From IMG/VR virus record IMGVR_UViG_3300009158_000057, positions 1 through 58,382 of that record: a stretch of DNA of 58,382 bases. The stretch is one strand, 5' to 3'. Positions 23,629 through 31,366 of this stretch are shown piece after piece. This DNA comes from a virus. The position numbers were made by a program, and so were the translations under genes. The notes under the pieces are model-generated. The model was not told the DNA's origin, did no database searches, and saw nothing but the letters and a program-made list of their open reading frames with translations. The number at the start of each line of letters is the position of its first letter. Position 1 is the first letter of the stretch.

Positions 23629-24187
23629 TGGTAGTATCCTTGTTTAGCAATTCAAGACCTACAAGATTGACTTCCTTTGGCAATTTCTTTTCACTCATCT
23701 TTTTCTCGTAGTCTCTTACAAATTCATGCATGTTTTCGTGTGACTTGGCATCAGAGATAAACGAATCATCGCTGTCCGATGTTGAGAAGAATTCGTTGCT
23801 TACAATAGAATGTTCAAACGACTTGTACTTGATATAGGTTTGTTTCTTCTCTTTCTGAATACGAAGTATGTAAGCATTATAGATGATTCTCGTGAAATAT
23901 GCAAATGGATTTTTTGATTTTTCTGGATCAAAATTGTCCATGTATTGAATACAGTTCTCAATACCATCTGAAATCATTTCATCTTTATAAGAATAATTTA
24001 TGAAGTTACCTTTTGTAGCTAACCTTGTAGCAATCTGAAAGATACAAACACCCACGTATTCGGGTATTCTAGGCGGTTTAGTACCTAGAGCCAAAGCTTC
24101 TTTTTTGCTGTTTTTGAATTTAATCAGCGTTTCGTAGAGAGTTTTGTTGTCTACGTAGTGTTTTGGCTTGTGAGTTTTTGCTATCAT
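23621..24187 (-). CDS. 55: Late-transcription sigma factor gp55
   Basis: gp55 replaces sigma70 on host RNA polymerase and recognises the TATAAATA late promoters seen across this window. The 188-aa protein matches T4 gp55 (185) in the core: YVGVCIFQIATRLATKGNF, YKDEMISDGIENCIQYMDNFDP, NPFAYFTRIIYNAYILRIQKEKKQ. The C-terminus (VNLVGLELLN) is the likely hydrophobic clamp-binding tail for gp45. Confidence 0.93.
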   Translation of the reverse strand: MIAKTHKPKHYVDNKTLYETLIKFKNSKKEALALGTKPPRIPEYVGVCIFQIATRLATKGNFINYSYKDEMISDGIENCIQYMDNFDPEKSKNPFAYFTRIIYNAYILRIQKEKKQTYIKYKSFEHSIVSNEFFSTSDSDDSFISDAKSHENMHEFVRDYEKKMSEKKLPKEVNLVGLELLNKDTTNV

Positions 24188-24252
24188 AATTTATCCTAAC
24201 ATGAATGTGTTGACAAAGTTCAAATTGTGTGTATAATCAGGTCTGTGCCTGT

Positions 24253-24738
24253 TCAATGAATAGTAACTTTAAAGTCCCTGAACGCTTTAGAAACTACCGA
24301 TGCTAGTGCTTTCTGTGTTATCTCATCTTTTAAAGATTGAGGCGCAGCCTCTGGAGGCTCTGCCTCCTCTTTAGTCTTCTTAATATCATCTTTCATCTTT
24401 TTATCTTTTGAGGTAAAATCTATATAGTTTCCGATGACTTCAGAATCTACCTCTGAAGCAGATACAATGTTTGTGTTTTCAAAAGCCACAACTAAATTTT
24501 CTTTCATTGAAAGTTGGTTGTAATTTACAAAGTACATGTACGCTGAAGCGTTGTCTTCATTGACGCCAAACTTAACAACGACTGGGTGACAGATACTTGT
24601 ACTCTTGCTATTAACAGAGACAAATTTACCCAAAACAATATCAGTAGTTACCAAATGAAGAGATATGTAAATATCTTCTTCAGGTTTCTTACTGAAGGTC
24701 GATGTTATAAATCTTGTAATCAAACCCTTCTTCAACAT
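24253..24738 (-). CDS. Hypothetical protein, 161 aa, possible Sm-like fold
   Basis: Residues 20-100 form a beta-rich segment (DIYISLHLVTTDIVLGKFV, ICHPVVVKFG, AYMYFVNYNQL, VVAFENTNIV) reminiscent of an Sm-like or Hfq-like barrel, in which a G-x-F/Y-V strand is typical. The C-terminal 60 residues are Lys/Glu-rich and probably disordered or helical. It overlaps uvsW by 50 bases in another frame and precedes gp55. If it binds RNA it could regulate phage messages, but the fold assignment is a guess from strand pattern. Confidence 0.6.
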   Translation of the reverse strand: MLKKGLITRFITSTFSKKPEEDIYISLHLVTTDIVLGKFVSVNSKSTSICHPVVVKFGVNEDNASAYMYFVNYNQLSMKENLVVAFENTNIVSASEVDSEVIGNYIDFTSKDKKMKDDIKKTKEEAEPPEAAPQSLKDEITQKALASVVSKAFRDFKVTIH

Positions 24739-26137
24739 AAATTTTCATTCTTTCCTTAAAATGTTCTAGTGTAAAATTCTTTCTTGTTTTCCATGAAAGA
24801 TCATCTGCTATATCAAACAACGTTACACTTTCTTTAGTATCTGATGTTCTTAGACCACGACCAATAGACTGCAACGTTTTAATCTTAGACTTGCTAGGTG
24901 AAGCAAATATAATATTGTGTAAGTTCTTTATATTTACTCCAGTGGAAAACACACCAGATGAAGCAATGATGATTGCGTCTTTCTCTGTCTCTACTAGCTT
25001 ACGAATTCTCTCGCGCTCATCGCCGTCTACGCCGCCGTGAACAAAGAAAACTTTTCTGTCTGATGTAGTATCATTGATAGAAAGATATAACTCTTTACCA
25101 TGCTTATCTACATACTGGAATAATAGTAACACATTTCCCGACAAAGATAAAGCTAAATTTTTAATAAACTTGTTTCTTCCTGCATGTCTTACGATGAAAT
25201 CCATTTCTCCAGGATAGTCTAAGCCTTTGCATTGCTTTCTAACATCATCTGTGTATTTCATCAAAAGAATTTTAATCTTTAATTTTGCAAGATACTTCTG
25301 CTCAATCAAGTCTGTTGTAGATGCTACACGCTTAACTGGTCCGAAGAGTCCTTCTAGAACAAGCTTGTTTGTTTCTGTGCCGTCTAGAGTACCTGTAAAG
25401 CCAAAACGATACTTGCAGTTGCTCATCTTTTCCATAATAGATGTTAAGCTCTTAGCTTTAAACAAGTGTGCTTCGTCACCAATTACAACATCGAACTGTG
25501 AGAACCATTTTACCGGCATCTTATAGATTGACTGCCAGGTAGAGATAACAATATCTTCACTTGTTTCTTTCTCTACACCAGAATAGATTCTGTGTATTGG
25601 CTTTGTGTAACCATACGATTCAAAGTCAGAAGCCATCTGACTGACAAGAGAGATCGTAGGCACAATGATCAAAGTCTTCTGTCTGAAGTACTTTACAATT
25701 GTATAGATGATCAAAGACTTACCAGAAGCAGTAGGCGATAACAATAGACCTCTGCTTTTTCTGACTGCATGTGCTAAAGCTTCAATCTGATAGTCTCTAG
25801 GCTGTATGTTAGCAGGTAAATTTAATTGCTTTGTAAACTCTGTAGCTTCTGCTAACGAGAACGGCACATCATTAAACTCTGACAGATATTCAATCTCATA
25901 ATCTCTAGCGCTAACAAAAGCCATTACGTTGTTAAGAAGACCAGCATAGAGTTGCTTTGTCATAACGTTGAAGAGACGAATTTTACCGTCCCAAACTTTG
26001 TTCTTAAACAGCGGATGAAACTTAGCGTTCGGCACCATAAACGTAAAGTGATCCGATAGCTCATATGCTACCGAAGCTTCACAGTCTATTTTGATAAACG
26101 TTTCGTTTACCTTAGAGATTCTTAGAATATCGGTCAT
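24689..26137 (-). CDS. uvsW: DNA/RNA helicase UvsW
   Basis: UvsW is a superfamily 2 helicase that unwinds R-loops and branched DNA, switching T4 from origin-dependent to recombination-dependent replication. The start at 26137 is set by ATGA overlap with uvsY; the open frame to 26188 lies inside uvsY. The 482-aa protein has Q-motif-like RDYQIEAL, Walker A SPTASGKS (134-141), GDEAH, SFTGTLDG-like motif III, and a C-terminal QSIGRGLRTS motif VI. The length is close to T4 UvsW (502). Confidence 0.95.
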   Translation of the reverse strand: MTDILRISKVNETFIKIDCEASVAYELSDHFTFMVPNAKFHPLFKNKVWDGKIRLFNVMTKQLYAGLLNNVMAFVSARDYEIEYLSEFNDVPFSLAEATEFTKQLNLPANIQPRDYQIEALAHAVRKSRGLLLSPTASGKSLIIYTIVKYFRQKTLIIVPTISLVSQMASDFESYGYTKPIHRIYSGVEKETSEDIVISTWQSIYKMPVKWFSQFDVVIGDEAHLFKAKSLTSIMEKMSNCKYRFGFTGTLDGTETNKLVLEGLFGPVKRVASTTDLIEQKYLAKLKIKILLMKYTDDVRKQCKGLDYPGEMDFIVRHAGRNKFIKNLALSLSGNVLLLFQYVDKHGKELYLSINDTTSDRKVFFVHGGVDGDERERIRKLVETEKDAIIIASSGVFSTGVNIKNLHNIIFASPSKSKIKTLQSIGRGLRTSDTKESVTLFDIADDLSWKTRKNFTLEHFKERMKIYVEEGFDYKIYNIDLQ

Positions 26138-26571
26138 GCTGTGCCGCTGGTAAACTTCTGCCACTCGATATAATTGCGGATCATCCAACCACGTTCAATG
26201 ACGTTCTTGACAATCGACTCTAATGCTGTTATCTTTTCTTTTTGATAAGCAATCTTCAAAGTCAGGTTGATGATATCCTGATCTGCATCTAAGTGCATAG
26301 GTATATCTGACTTGAGAATGTTACGAGGATTAGGCTTCCAGTTGTGTTCAATCAAACTATCTTGATCAAGAGTGCCCATGAAGTATTCATACTTGTCTAG
26401 ATATAATTGCTTGTAGTTAGACTCAAGTTTCTTTAAACTTAGTCTTTCAGCAGACAAAAGTTTAAAGTACTTGTTGTGTAGTTTAGGGATCTTGATTGCT
26501 TCTTCGCTAATAGCAGAAGTGTTGATCTCTGAGTCTTTTGACCAGAGATCGAATATCTCATCCAAAGTCAT
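26134..26571 (-). CDS. uvsY: Recombination mediator UvsY
   Basis: UvsY loads UvsX on gp32-coated single strands. The 145-aa protein (T4: 137) shares the T4 UvsY plan: an N-terminal IFDLWSKDSEIN, basic helix (LESNYKQLYLDKYEYFMG), then a C-terminal RGWMIRNYIEWQKFTSG. It is immediately followed by uvsW through a 4-base overlap, and preceded by the tail-tube-like gene under a strong early promoter. Confidence 0.9.
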   Translation of the reverse strand: MTLDEIFDLWSKDSEINTSAISEEAIKIPKLHNKYFKLLSAERLSLKKLESNYKQLYLDKYEYFMGTLDQDSLIEHNWKPNPRNILKSDIPMHLDADQDIINLTLKIAYQKEKITALESIVKNVIERGWMIRNYIEWQKFTSGTA

Positions 26572-26597
26572 AATAAAATCATCCTATAAGTTAAAAA

Positions 26598-27122
26598 TTA
26601 CAGTCTTTCGTATGTGATCTGATTGAATTTAAATACTGCTGTGGCTGTTACGTAATTTACGTCTGTTTGTGTCGAGTCAAATTTTGGACCAGATATTGAA
26701 ATAGGTAACAAATCTTGAAATGTGATTTTAATGTTGGGTTTCATTGCGCTACTCAAAATCAACAAGTTTGCGTCTACCAATGCGCCTAAGCCGCTAGTTC
26801 GACTTTGTGCAGCAATATCTTTATACTGATCAAAGTTATCTGGCTTACCTATTGCTGTGATCCAGTCAAAAATTTCAAAATAACCTTTCATGTCTTCGTC
26901 AATCTTAAAAGTGACAGACAAGTTAGTATATGACAAGTGATCGCCAGGAACGGTAATTCTGCTGAAAGGTGTCTGTATGCCTTTTGTTTCGTTCAATTTT
27001 GTTATTGGGAAATCAACACTTTGAACAAAGTACACAAAGTTAGGTATCTTGCTCAAGATAAACTTGTAGCCAAGAGGCGATAAAAAGTTCATGTTCTGTG
27101 GTTGGTCGTTGATACTTGCCAC
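26598..27122 (-). CDS. Tail-tube-like protein (gp19/gp54-related), 174 aa
   Basis: The protein reads NFLSPLGYKFILSKIPNFVYF, then FSRITVPGDHLSYTNLSVTFKIDEDMKGYFEIFDWI, the pattern of T4-like tail-tube and baseplate tube-initiator proteins. Its neighbour uvsY matches the cyanophage position of such a gene. It starts at GTG (27120-27122) after an AAGG site. The call between tube and tube-initiator is undecided; the canonical gp19 is at 36950-37501. The early promoter just upstream is unusual for a structural gene and may mainly serve uvsY/uvsW. Confidence 0.75.
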   Translation of the reverse strand: MASINDQPQNMNFLSPLGYKFILSKIPNFVYFVQSVDFPITKLNETKGIQTPFSRITVPGDHLSYTNLSVTFKIDEDMKGYFEIFDWITAIGKPDNFDQYKDIAAQSRTSGLGALVDANLLILSSAMKPNIKITFQDLLPISISGPKFDSTQTDVNYVTATAVFKFNQITYERL

Positions 27123-27156
27123 GTTTTTACCTTAAGTTAAGTTGCTGATTGTATTC

Positions 27157-27185
27157 ATTATACCGCATAATGTACTTATAGTCAA
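27157..27185 (-). promoter_or_regulatory. Leftward sigma70-like promoter
   Basis: On the minus strand TTGACT (27180-27185), a 17-base spacer and a perfect TATAAT (27157-27162) lie 35 bases before the GTG of the tail-tube-like gene. It probably drives the tube-like, uvsY, uvsW and gp55 transcript. It forms a divergent pair with the promoter at 27217-27245. Confidence 0.85.
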
Positions 27186-27216
27186 GAAAAAAGTTTGTTT
27201 TTTTGTGCCTTTTCGC

Positions 27217-27245
27217 TTGACACATTAAATATAATAGCGTATTAT
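27217..27245 (+). promoter_or_regulatory. Rightward sigma70-like promoter
   Basis: On the plus strand TTGACA (27217-27222), a 17-base spacer and TATTAT (27240-27245, five of six) lie 39 bases before the first rightward gene at 27284. It is the likely source of the transcript carrying two small genes and the four tRNAs. Confidence 0.88.
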
Positions 27246-27283
27246 GGCTATTGTAAATCAGAAGCAACACAGGAGATTTCGAA

Positions 27284-27472
27284 ATGCGGTTCGTCAAACA
27301 GTATAGTTTTCCTACACTGAAAGATGGCGTATACAGTATCGAAAAGGTAGCAGATAAGCTGTCTTTTAGGTATCGCAGAGGATACAAGCTTGATGAAGAA
27401 GAGCTTGACTATATTGATTGGGCAGAACGTATGCTCCATCTACACTACAACGCGGAGCGTAAAAGCGCCTAA
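27284..27472 (+). CDS. Hypothetical protein, 62 aa
   Basis: This small protein (MRFVKQYSFPTLKDGVYSIE) has an LSFRYRRGYKLDEEELDYIDWAER segment, mixed basic and acidic, ending in HYNAERKSA. It follows AGGAG and the rightward early promoter, so it is among the first genes expressed rightward. I do not recognise it. Confidence 0.75.
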   Translation: MRFVKQYSFPTLKDGVYSIEKVADKLSFRYRRGYKLDEEELDYIDWAERMLHLHYNAERKSA

Positions 27473-27648
27473 TGGACGAATACAAGTACAAAAAAGTATC
27501 ATACTGGCTTGATGAACAAGATAAGCTAGAAGATATGTATGTCGATTTTAAAAATTTGTTGCAGATTTCTGATTATCCTATGAAAGATTTTGCGACAATT
27601 CTAAAGTGGTTAGAAGCGGCCTTTCAAGCTGGCAGGGAACACGAATAA
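27472..27648 (+). CDS. Hypothetical protein, 58 aa
   Basis: The ATG shares one base with the stop of the preceding gene (TAATG). The protein (MDEYKYKKVSYWLDEQDK) is mostly helical, with an aromatic-rich start and a LKWLEAAFQAG helix near the end. It lies 7 bases before the first tRNA, which makes it part of the tRNA transcript. The function is unknown. Confidence 0.7.
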   Translation: MDEYKYKKVSYWLDEQDKLEDMYVDFKNLLQISDYPMKDFATILKWLEAAFQAGREHE

Positions 27649-27655
27649 CTAATTT

Positions 27656-27732
27656 GGTTCCTTAGCTCAGTTGGATAGAGCAACAGCCTTCTAAGCTGTG
27701 GGTCGCTGGTTCAAGTCCAGCAGGGACCGCCA
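27656..27732 (+). tRNA. tRNA-Arg, anticodon TCT
   Basis: The cloverleaf is clear: acceptor GGTTCCT/AGGGACC with one G-U pair, anticodon loop CTTCTAA giving TCT (reads AGA), T-loop TTCAAGT, discriminator G and an encoded CCA. Arg-AGA tRNAs are common in phages whose codon use differs from the host's. Confidence 0.93.
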
Positions 27733-27741
27733 TATAAGTAC

Positions 27742-27913
<172 letters not shown>

Positions 27914-27940
27914 AAACGTGTTGTATCTATTTTTATTTTT

Positions 27941-28026
27941 GGACAGATGGGTGAGTGGTTAAAACCGACAGACTGTAAATCTGTTGCCTAATGGCTACGT
28001 TAGTTCGAATCTAACTCTGTCCACCA
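27941..28026 (+). tRNA. tRNA-Tyr, anticodon GTA
   Basis: This class II tRNA has acceptor GGACAGA/TCTGTCC, anticodon loop CTGTAAA giving GTA, a long variable arm (TGCCTAATGGCTA), T-loop TTCGAAT, discriminator A and an encoded CCA. Tyr is heavily used in the fibre repeats of this phage (GYTGS and SYNAQN units), which may explain keeping this gene; that link is inference. Confidence 0.94.
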
Positions 28027-28069
28027 TTCAATGTAGATGAATTATTATAAATTATAAGAGGAGTATAAT

Positions 28070-28546
28070 TTGCCTAAAACAATGCCGTCGATGCTAAAAG
28101 AAAACAAAGAACTTTGGCACAAGTTTCATGCTATCTTAGATATCGTATTGACTAAAGGTATATACGAATCAAAGTGGCCAGGTAACTTTACGCGAGGACA
28201 TAGAGAGTTCTTGTTTGCGTACATTAGCAGAAAGAACAATTGCTATTTCTGTTCTACCACGCACTTTGCTCTTGCCAAGGCTCTTGGCGTAGAAAAGCTT
28301 GATAGAGATATTCTAACACGTACAGACGAATTGTATGACAACATTTTGATGCCCGTGTTAGATGAAATTGATCCTCTTACGCAACAAATTCTCTTTACTA
28401 TTAGTGCTGCTAAGTTCATCAACACTCAGGTAGTAGCACACGATGTTCATATTAGCCCTACCTCTTTGTTGAAGTCACCCGTGTTCTTAGAATTTGGCTA
28501 TGAAGCGGCTTTTAGCCAGCTAAAGAACGAAGATACCTATGCTTAA
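28070..28546 (+). CDS. AhpD-like (carboxymuconolactone decarboxylase-like) protein, 158 aa
   Basis: The AhpD/CMD superfamily includes alkylhydroperoxidase adaptors that use a C-x-x-C...H redox site. Here C58-Y-F-C61-S-T-T-H65 sits within YISRKNNCYFCSTTHFALAK, matching the family signature, followed by the ALG helix. The start is the TTG at 28070, 6 bases after GGAG; an ATG 12 bases downstream is poorly spaced. It lies right after the tRNA block. A role in peroxide defence during infection is plausible but untested. Confidence 0.75.
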   Translation: MPKTMPSMLKENKELWHKFHAILDIVLTKGIYESKWPGNFTRGHREFLFAYISRKNNCYFCSTTHFALAKALGVEKLDRDILTRTDELYDNILMPVLDEIDPLTQQILFTISAAKFINTQVVAHDVHISPTSLLKSPVFLEFGYEAAFSQLKNEDTYA

Positions 28547-28589
28547 TTTGTAATGAAAACAATGAGGTAGAAGAAATGTAAAAAAGTAC

Positions 28590-28618
28590 TTGACATGTAT
28601 GACTGAATATAGTACTAT
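28590..28618 (+). promoter_or_regulatory. Rightward sigma70-like promoter for the HTH gene
   Basis: On the plus strand a perfect TTGACA (28590-28595), a 17-base spacer and TACTAT (28613-28618, four of six) lie about 60 bases before the ATG at 28679. GGAG precedes the ATG. Confidence 0.75.
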
Positions 28619-28678
28619 GTATATACGGTGATAATTGTTATGCCGTTTGATGTGAAACTGAAACTTAGGAGTTAATTT

Positions 28679-28969
28679 ATGAATACCAATACCAATACCG
28701 TTTCGAAGTCCGATCGTCTTCTTTCTGCTCTTGTCGAAGGTGCTGAACTTTCGCAGTCGCAGATTGCCAGCCGCTTCGGTTATTCGCCCAACTCAGTGAG
28801 CAAGGCGATCTTCCGTCTCCGCACTGAAGGCTTTCCGATCTTCACGAACAAGCGCACCACAAAGAAGGGTGCAACTGTTAGCAAGTATCGGATGGGTACT
28901 GCGCCCCGTAGCGTTATCGCTGCTGGCTATCGTACTCTTACTGCGATCGGTTACAATCCACTAGGCTAA
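28679..28969 (+). CDS. Winged/helix-turn-helix DNA-binding protein, 96 aa
   Basis: Residues 12-50 form an HTH: RLLSALVEGAELSQSQIASR, then FGYSPNSVSKAIFRLRTEGF, with the recognition helix around SPNSVSKAIFRLR. A short beta wing follows (PIFTNKRTTKKGATVSKYRMG). The fold is that of small phage HTH regulators. The gene is a monocistronic unit with its own promoter and a strong terminator, which fits a regulator. Targets are unknown. Confidence 0.8.
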   Translation: MNTNTNTVSKSDRLLSALVEGAELSQSQIASRFGYSPNSVSKAIFRLRTEGFPIFTNKRTTKKGATVSKYRMGTAPRSVIAAGYRTLTAIGYNPLG

Positions 28970-28983
28970 AACCTAGTTAAGAG

Positions 28984-29014
28984 GGGAGAGAGTTTCGGCT
29001 CTCTCCCTTTTTTT
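28984..29014 (+). terminator. Rho-independent terminator after the HTH gene
   Basis: A 9-bp perfect stem (GGGAGAGAG/CTCTCTCCC) with a 6-base loop is followed by seven T residues, 15 bases after the HTH gene stop. It separates that gene from the ClpP-like gene. Confidence 0.9.
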
Positions 29015-29039
29015 GTATCTGAAATGGAGTATTAATGTA

Positions 29040-29786
29040 ATGAGAAAGAGAAGCTTGGGCGATCATTATCTGGATGATATCCATGCATACAGAATTAACA
29101 GAGATACGTTTTCAATCTACATCGGCGGCGATCCTACTCTTATGGGTAATGAGGGCGCAGAGCCAGGTGTGGACTTCAACATGGCAGACAGGTTCGAACT
29201 TAATCTAGACGTTCTATCGTCTATAGACAAGCATCGACCTATTGTAGTCAATATGTCATCGTGTGGTGGCTGCTGGGAAGAGGGCATGAAGATGTTCTCT
29301 GCGATCTTAGCTTGCCCCAATCCCATTACAGTTGTCGCCACCAAACACGCCAGATCAATGACCTCGTTGATCCCACTAGCTGCTGACAAGTTTATTATTC
29401 GTCCACCAGCTACGTACATGTTTCATCGTGGTACATACGTAATTGAAGCACTGGACGAAGAGGTAGAGACGGAGGACAACGAGCGCCGTAAGGCAGTAGA
29501 GATGATGCTGCGTATCTATGTGGCTCGCCTACGTGAGCAGGGCAAGTTTAAGACGCACTCCGAAGCACGGATTAAGAATATGCTTCTACAGAGTATGCGT
29601 GAGAAGATCAACGTCCACCTGACAGCGGACGAAGCTGTAGCGTGGGGCTTTGCTGATGCAATCTATCTTGGCTGGAATCTAGAAGAGAAAGAGGAGTATC
29701 GTGCAACTAAGGTAAACATTGATCGTAGACACGCGATGATGGAAGTTCTACGTAAGCCGATTACACTTAAGTTTGAGATTAGCTAA
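29040..29786 (+). CDS. ClpP-like serine protease, 248 aa
   Basis: The protein has the ClpP/crotonase fold: IVVNMSSCGGCWEEG (oxyanion Gly loop at 73-77), then TKHARSMTSLIPLAADK with nucleophile Ser106, and TYMFHRG with catalytic His129. The helical insert (about 135-205) is larger than usual. The start at 29040 follows GGAG; the frame extends to 29013 only by a TTG lying within the terminator's T-run. Phage ClpP-like proteases act in head maturation or in protein turnover; here the T4-type prohead protease gp21 is present separately, so a regulatory role is likely. Confidence 0.8.
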   Translation: MRKRSLGDHYLDDIHAYRINRDTFSIYIGGDPTLMGNEGAEPGVDFNMADRFELNLDVLSSIDKHRPIVVNMSSCGGCWEEGMKMFSAILACPNPITVVATKHARSMTSLIPLAADKFIIRPPATYMFHRGTYVIEALDEEVETEDNERRKAVEMMLRIYVARLREQGKFKTHSEARIKNMLLQSMREKINVHLTADEAVAWGFADAIYLGWNLEEKEEYRATKVNIDRRHAMMEVLRKPITLKFEIS

Positions 29787-29787
29787 T

Positions 29788-29919
29788 ATGAATACAGGTG
29801 GGAAAGGCAGTAAGCCAAGACCTATGAATGTACCCAGAAAGAAATTCGAAGACAACTGGGACGCAATCTTCAAAAAGAAGACGAAGAAGACGAAGCATAA
29901 AAAAAGGGCTGCCTTATGA
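29788..29919 (+). CDS. Small basic conserved phage protein, 43 aa
   Basis: The ATG lies one base after the ClpP-like stop. The sequence KPRPMNVPRKKFEDNWDAIF followed by a Lys-rich tail recalls short conserved phage proteins with a P-x-x-F-x-x-N-W-D-x-I-F core. The last codons are inside the bidirectional terminator hairpin. The function is unknown; it could be an adaptor peptide for the protease, by position only. Confidence 0.65.
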   Translation: MNTGGKGSKPRPMNVPRKKFEDNWDAIFKKKTKKTKHKKRAAL

Positions 29920-29930
29920 GCAGCCCTTTT
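29899..29930. terminator. Bidirectional terminator between converging transcripts
   Basis: An 11-bp stem (AAAAGGGCTGC/GCAGCCCTTTT) with a 7-base loop has a run of seven A on the left and four T on the right. It can end the rightward ClpP-like transcript and the leftward capsid transcript. A second, weaker hairpin (ATCCTA/TAGGAT) lies at the gp23 stop. Confidence 0.85.
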
Positions 29931-29971
29931 AGTTTAATCAACAACCTGTTATAGTTGTTTTTAATCCTACA

Positions 29972-31321
29972 TTATAGGATGTTGTTGATTAGGAAGCGAC
30001 GGTAGAACACGTTGGTGTTCTGTACTAGTGAACCGTCGGAGGTTGTGGCACCAGCTGAGAAGGGATTTGCGACCATGCCGTAGCGGGTCTTAAAGCCAAT
30101 CTTGGGCTGGAAGCTGTCCTGACCAACTGCACGAACCATCTGTAGTGGAACATATGGGCAGTAGAAAAGACCAGCGTCAAAGGCAGATGCGCCCTTGTAG
30201 CCGACTACTGCGAAGTTACCACCAGCATATGGGTCGACATATACGCGAGTGCGGCCGTTTAGAACGCCTGCGAATGTGTTGCCCGTGTCATCAACCTGTA
30301 GGTTGTTGCTGTTTAGAGCAGGTGTGTAGTCTAGAACACCAGCCATCTGTAGAGCAGACGCAACGTCTGAAGAACAGATGATGATGTTGCCCTTGCCGCG
30401 ACGAGTTGCCTTGGCAATTGCGTTAGCTTCACGCTCAATCTGGAACATTAGACCCTTGAACTTCTCAACTGACCAACGGCCGTTTGAGTCAACGTCTAGA
30501 TCGAATGTACCGGCAGTTGTTGTACCAGCAGCACCCTGTGTTGCAGTTAGAACTACTGAACGAACTACTTCACGATTGATTTCAGCAAGAATTTCTGCTG
30601 AAAGAATTGTTGATAGCTCTGTCTCAGCATCTAGACCGTGAATGGCCTTTAGATCCTGAGCTAGTTCGATTGAGTACTCAGCCTTTAGGGCACGTGACTT
30701 TGCAGTTACAGAAACACGCTCAATTGAGAATGCCATCTGTGCGAAGTCAGAGTTACCTGAAGCGCCTAGAGCTTCTGCCTGGGCAGTATTCATGCCGCCA
30801 GCAAAGTTATAGGTTGATGAGTTACCAGAAGCGACTACGGTATTTGAGAAGCCGTAGATACCGCCAACGTCACCAGCAGCTTGACCCAATGTGGTGTTGC
30901 CGGCAGTAAGAGTTGACTGACCTGTGTTGGCTTCGTAGTACATTGCTTCATAACCAGCAGCACCCTGAGCGGCTAGCTGTGAGTTATATGAAGGACGTAG
31001 TGCGAAGATCAAACCAGTTGGGCCGGTCATTGGCTGAACGCCGCAGATATCATATGCAATGAGGTTAGGCATTGCACGGCGAACTAGTGAGATCAACACT
31101 GGATCGTAGTTGAGTGAACCACCGGTTAGTGAAGTAGGTGCAGCGCCCGAGGTCTCAATTAGAGACTGTGGGCTCATGGTGCTGCCTTCACGAATTGCGG
31201 CTTCGGTGTTTTCTAGCATCTGAGCAAGAGTTGAACGCTTGTGTGCATCAGTGATCTTTGGTAGATCGGCATGCTCAAGCACTGGTGCCCACTTCTTTTG
31301 GATTTCTTCATTGATTAACAT
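29972..31321 (-). CDS. 23: Major capsid protein, gp23
   Basis: gp23 forms the hexamers of the T4-type head (HK97 fold). The 449-aa protein is shorter than T4 gp23 (521) and close to cyanophage versions. It has the characteristic N-terminal AQMLENTE region, the PMTGPTGLIFALR strand, YSIELAQDLKAIHGLDAETEL helix and a C-terminal GMVANPF/NVFYRRFLINNIL. A gp21-type cleavage site could be after L54-I-E56, removing a propeptide as in T4. A late promoter (31354-31361) precedes the ATG. Confidence 0.97.
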   Translation of the reverse strand: MLINEEIQKKWAPVLEHADLPKITDAHKRSTLAQMLENTEAAIREGSTMSPQSLIETSGAAPTSLTGGSLNYDPVLISLVRRAMPNLIAYDICGVQPMTGPTGLIFALRPSYNSQLAAQGAAGYEAMYYEANTGQSTLTAGNTTLGQAAGDVGGIYGFSNTVVASGNSSTYNFAGGMNTAQAEALGASGNSDFAQMAFSIERVSVTAKSRALKAEYSIELAQDLKAIHGLDAETELSTILSAEILAEINREVVRSVVLTATQGAAGTTTAGTFDLDVDSNGRWSVEKFKGLMFQIEREANAIAKATRRGKGNIIICSSDVASALQMAGVLDYTPALNSNNLQVDDTGNTFAGVLNGRTRVYVDPYAGGNFAVVGYKGASAFDAGLFYCPYVPLQMVRAVGQDSFQPKIGFKTRYGMVANPFSAGATTSDGSLVQNTNVFYRRFLINNIL

Positions 31322-31353
31322 TTAACTTCTCCCTTTTCGTTTTGGATTATACT

Positions 31354-31361
31354 TATTTATA
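31354..31361 (-). promoter_or_regulatory. T4-type late promoter for gp23
   Basis: The minus strand reads TATAAATA about 33 bases before the gp23 ATG. It is an exact match to the gp55-dependent -10 element, in front of the most highly expressed late gene. Confidence 0.88.
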
Positions 31362-31366
31362 AAAAC

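Noticed and set aside
27127-27439. Leftward open frames across the promoter region
   Set aside because: They run through two strong promoters and the start of a well-supported rightward gene, without ribosome sites.
29117-29419. Leftward 100-aa frame inside the ClpP-like gene
   Set aside because: Antisense shadow of a gene with complete catalytic motifs.
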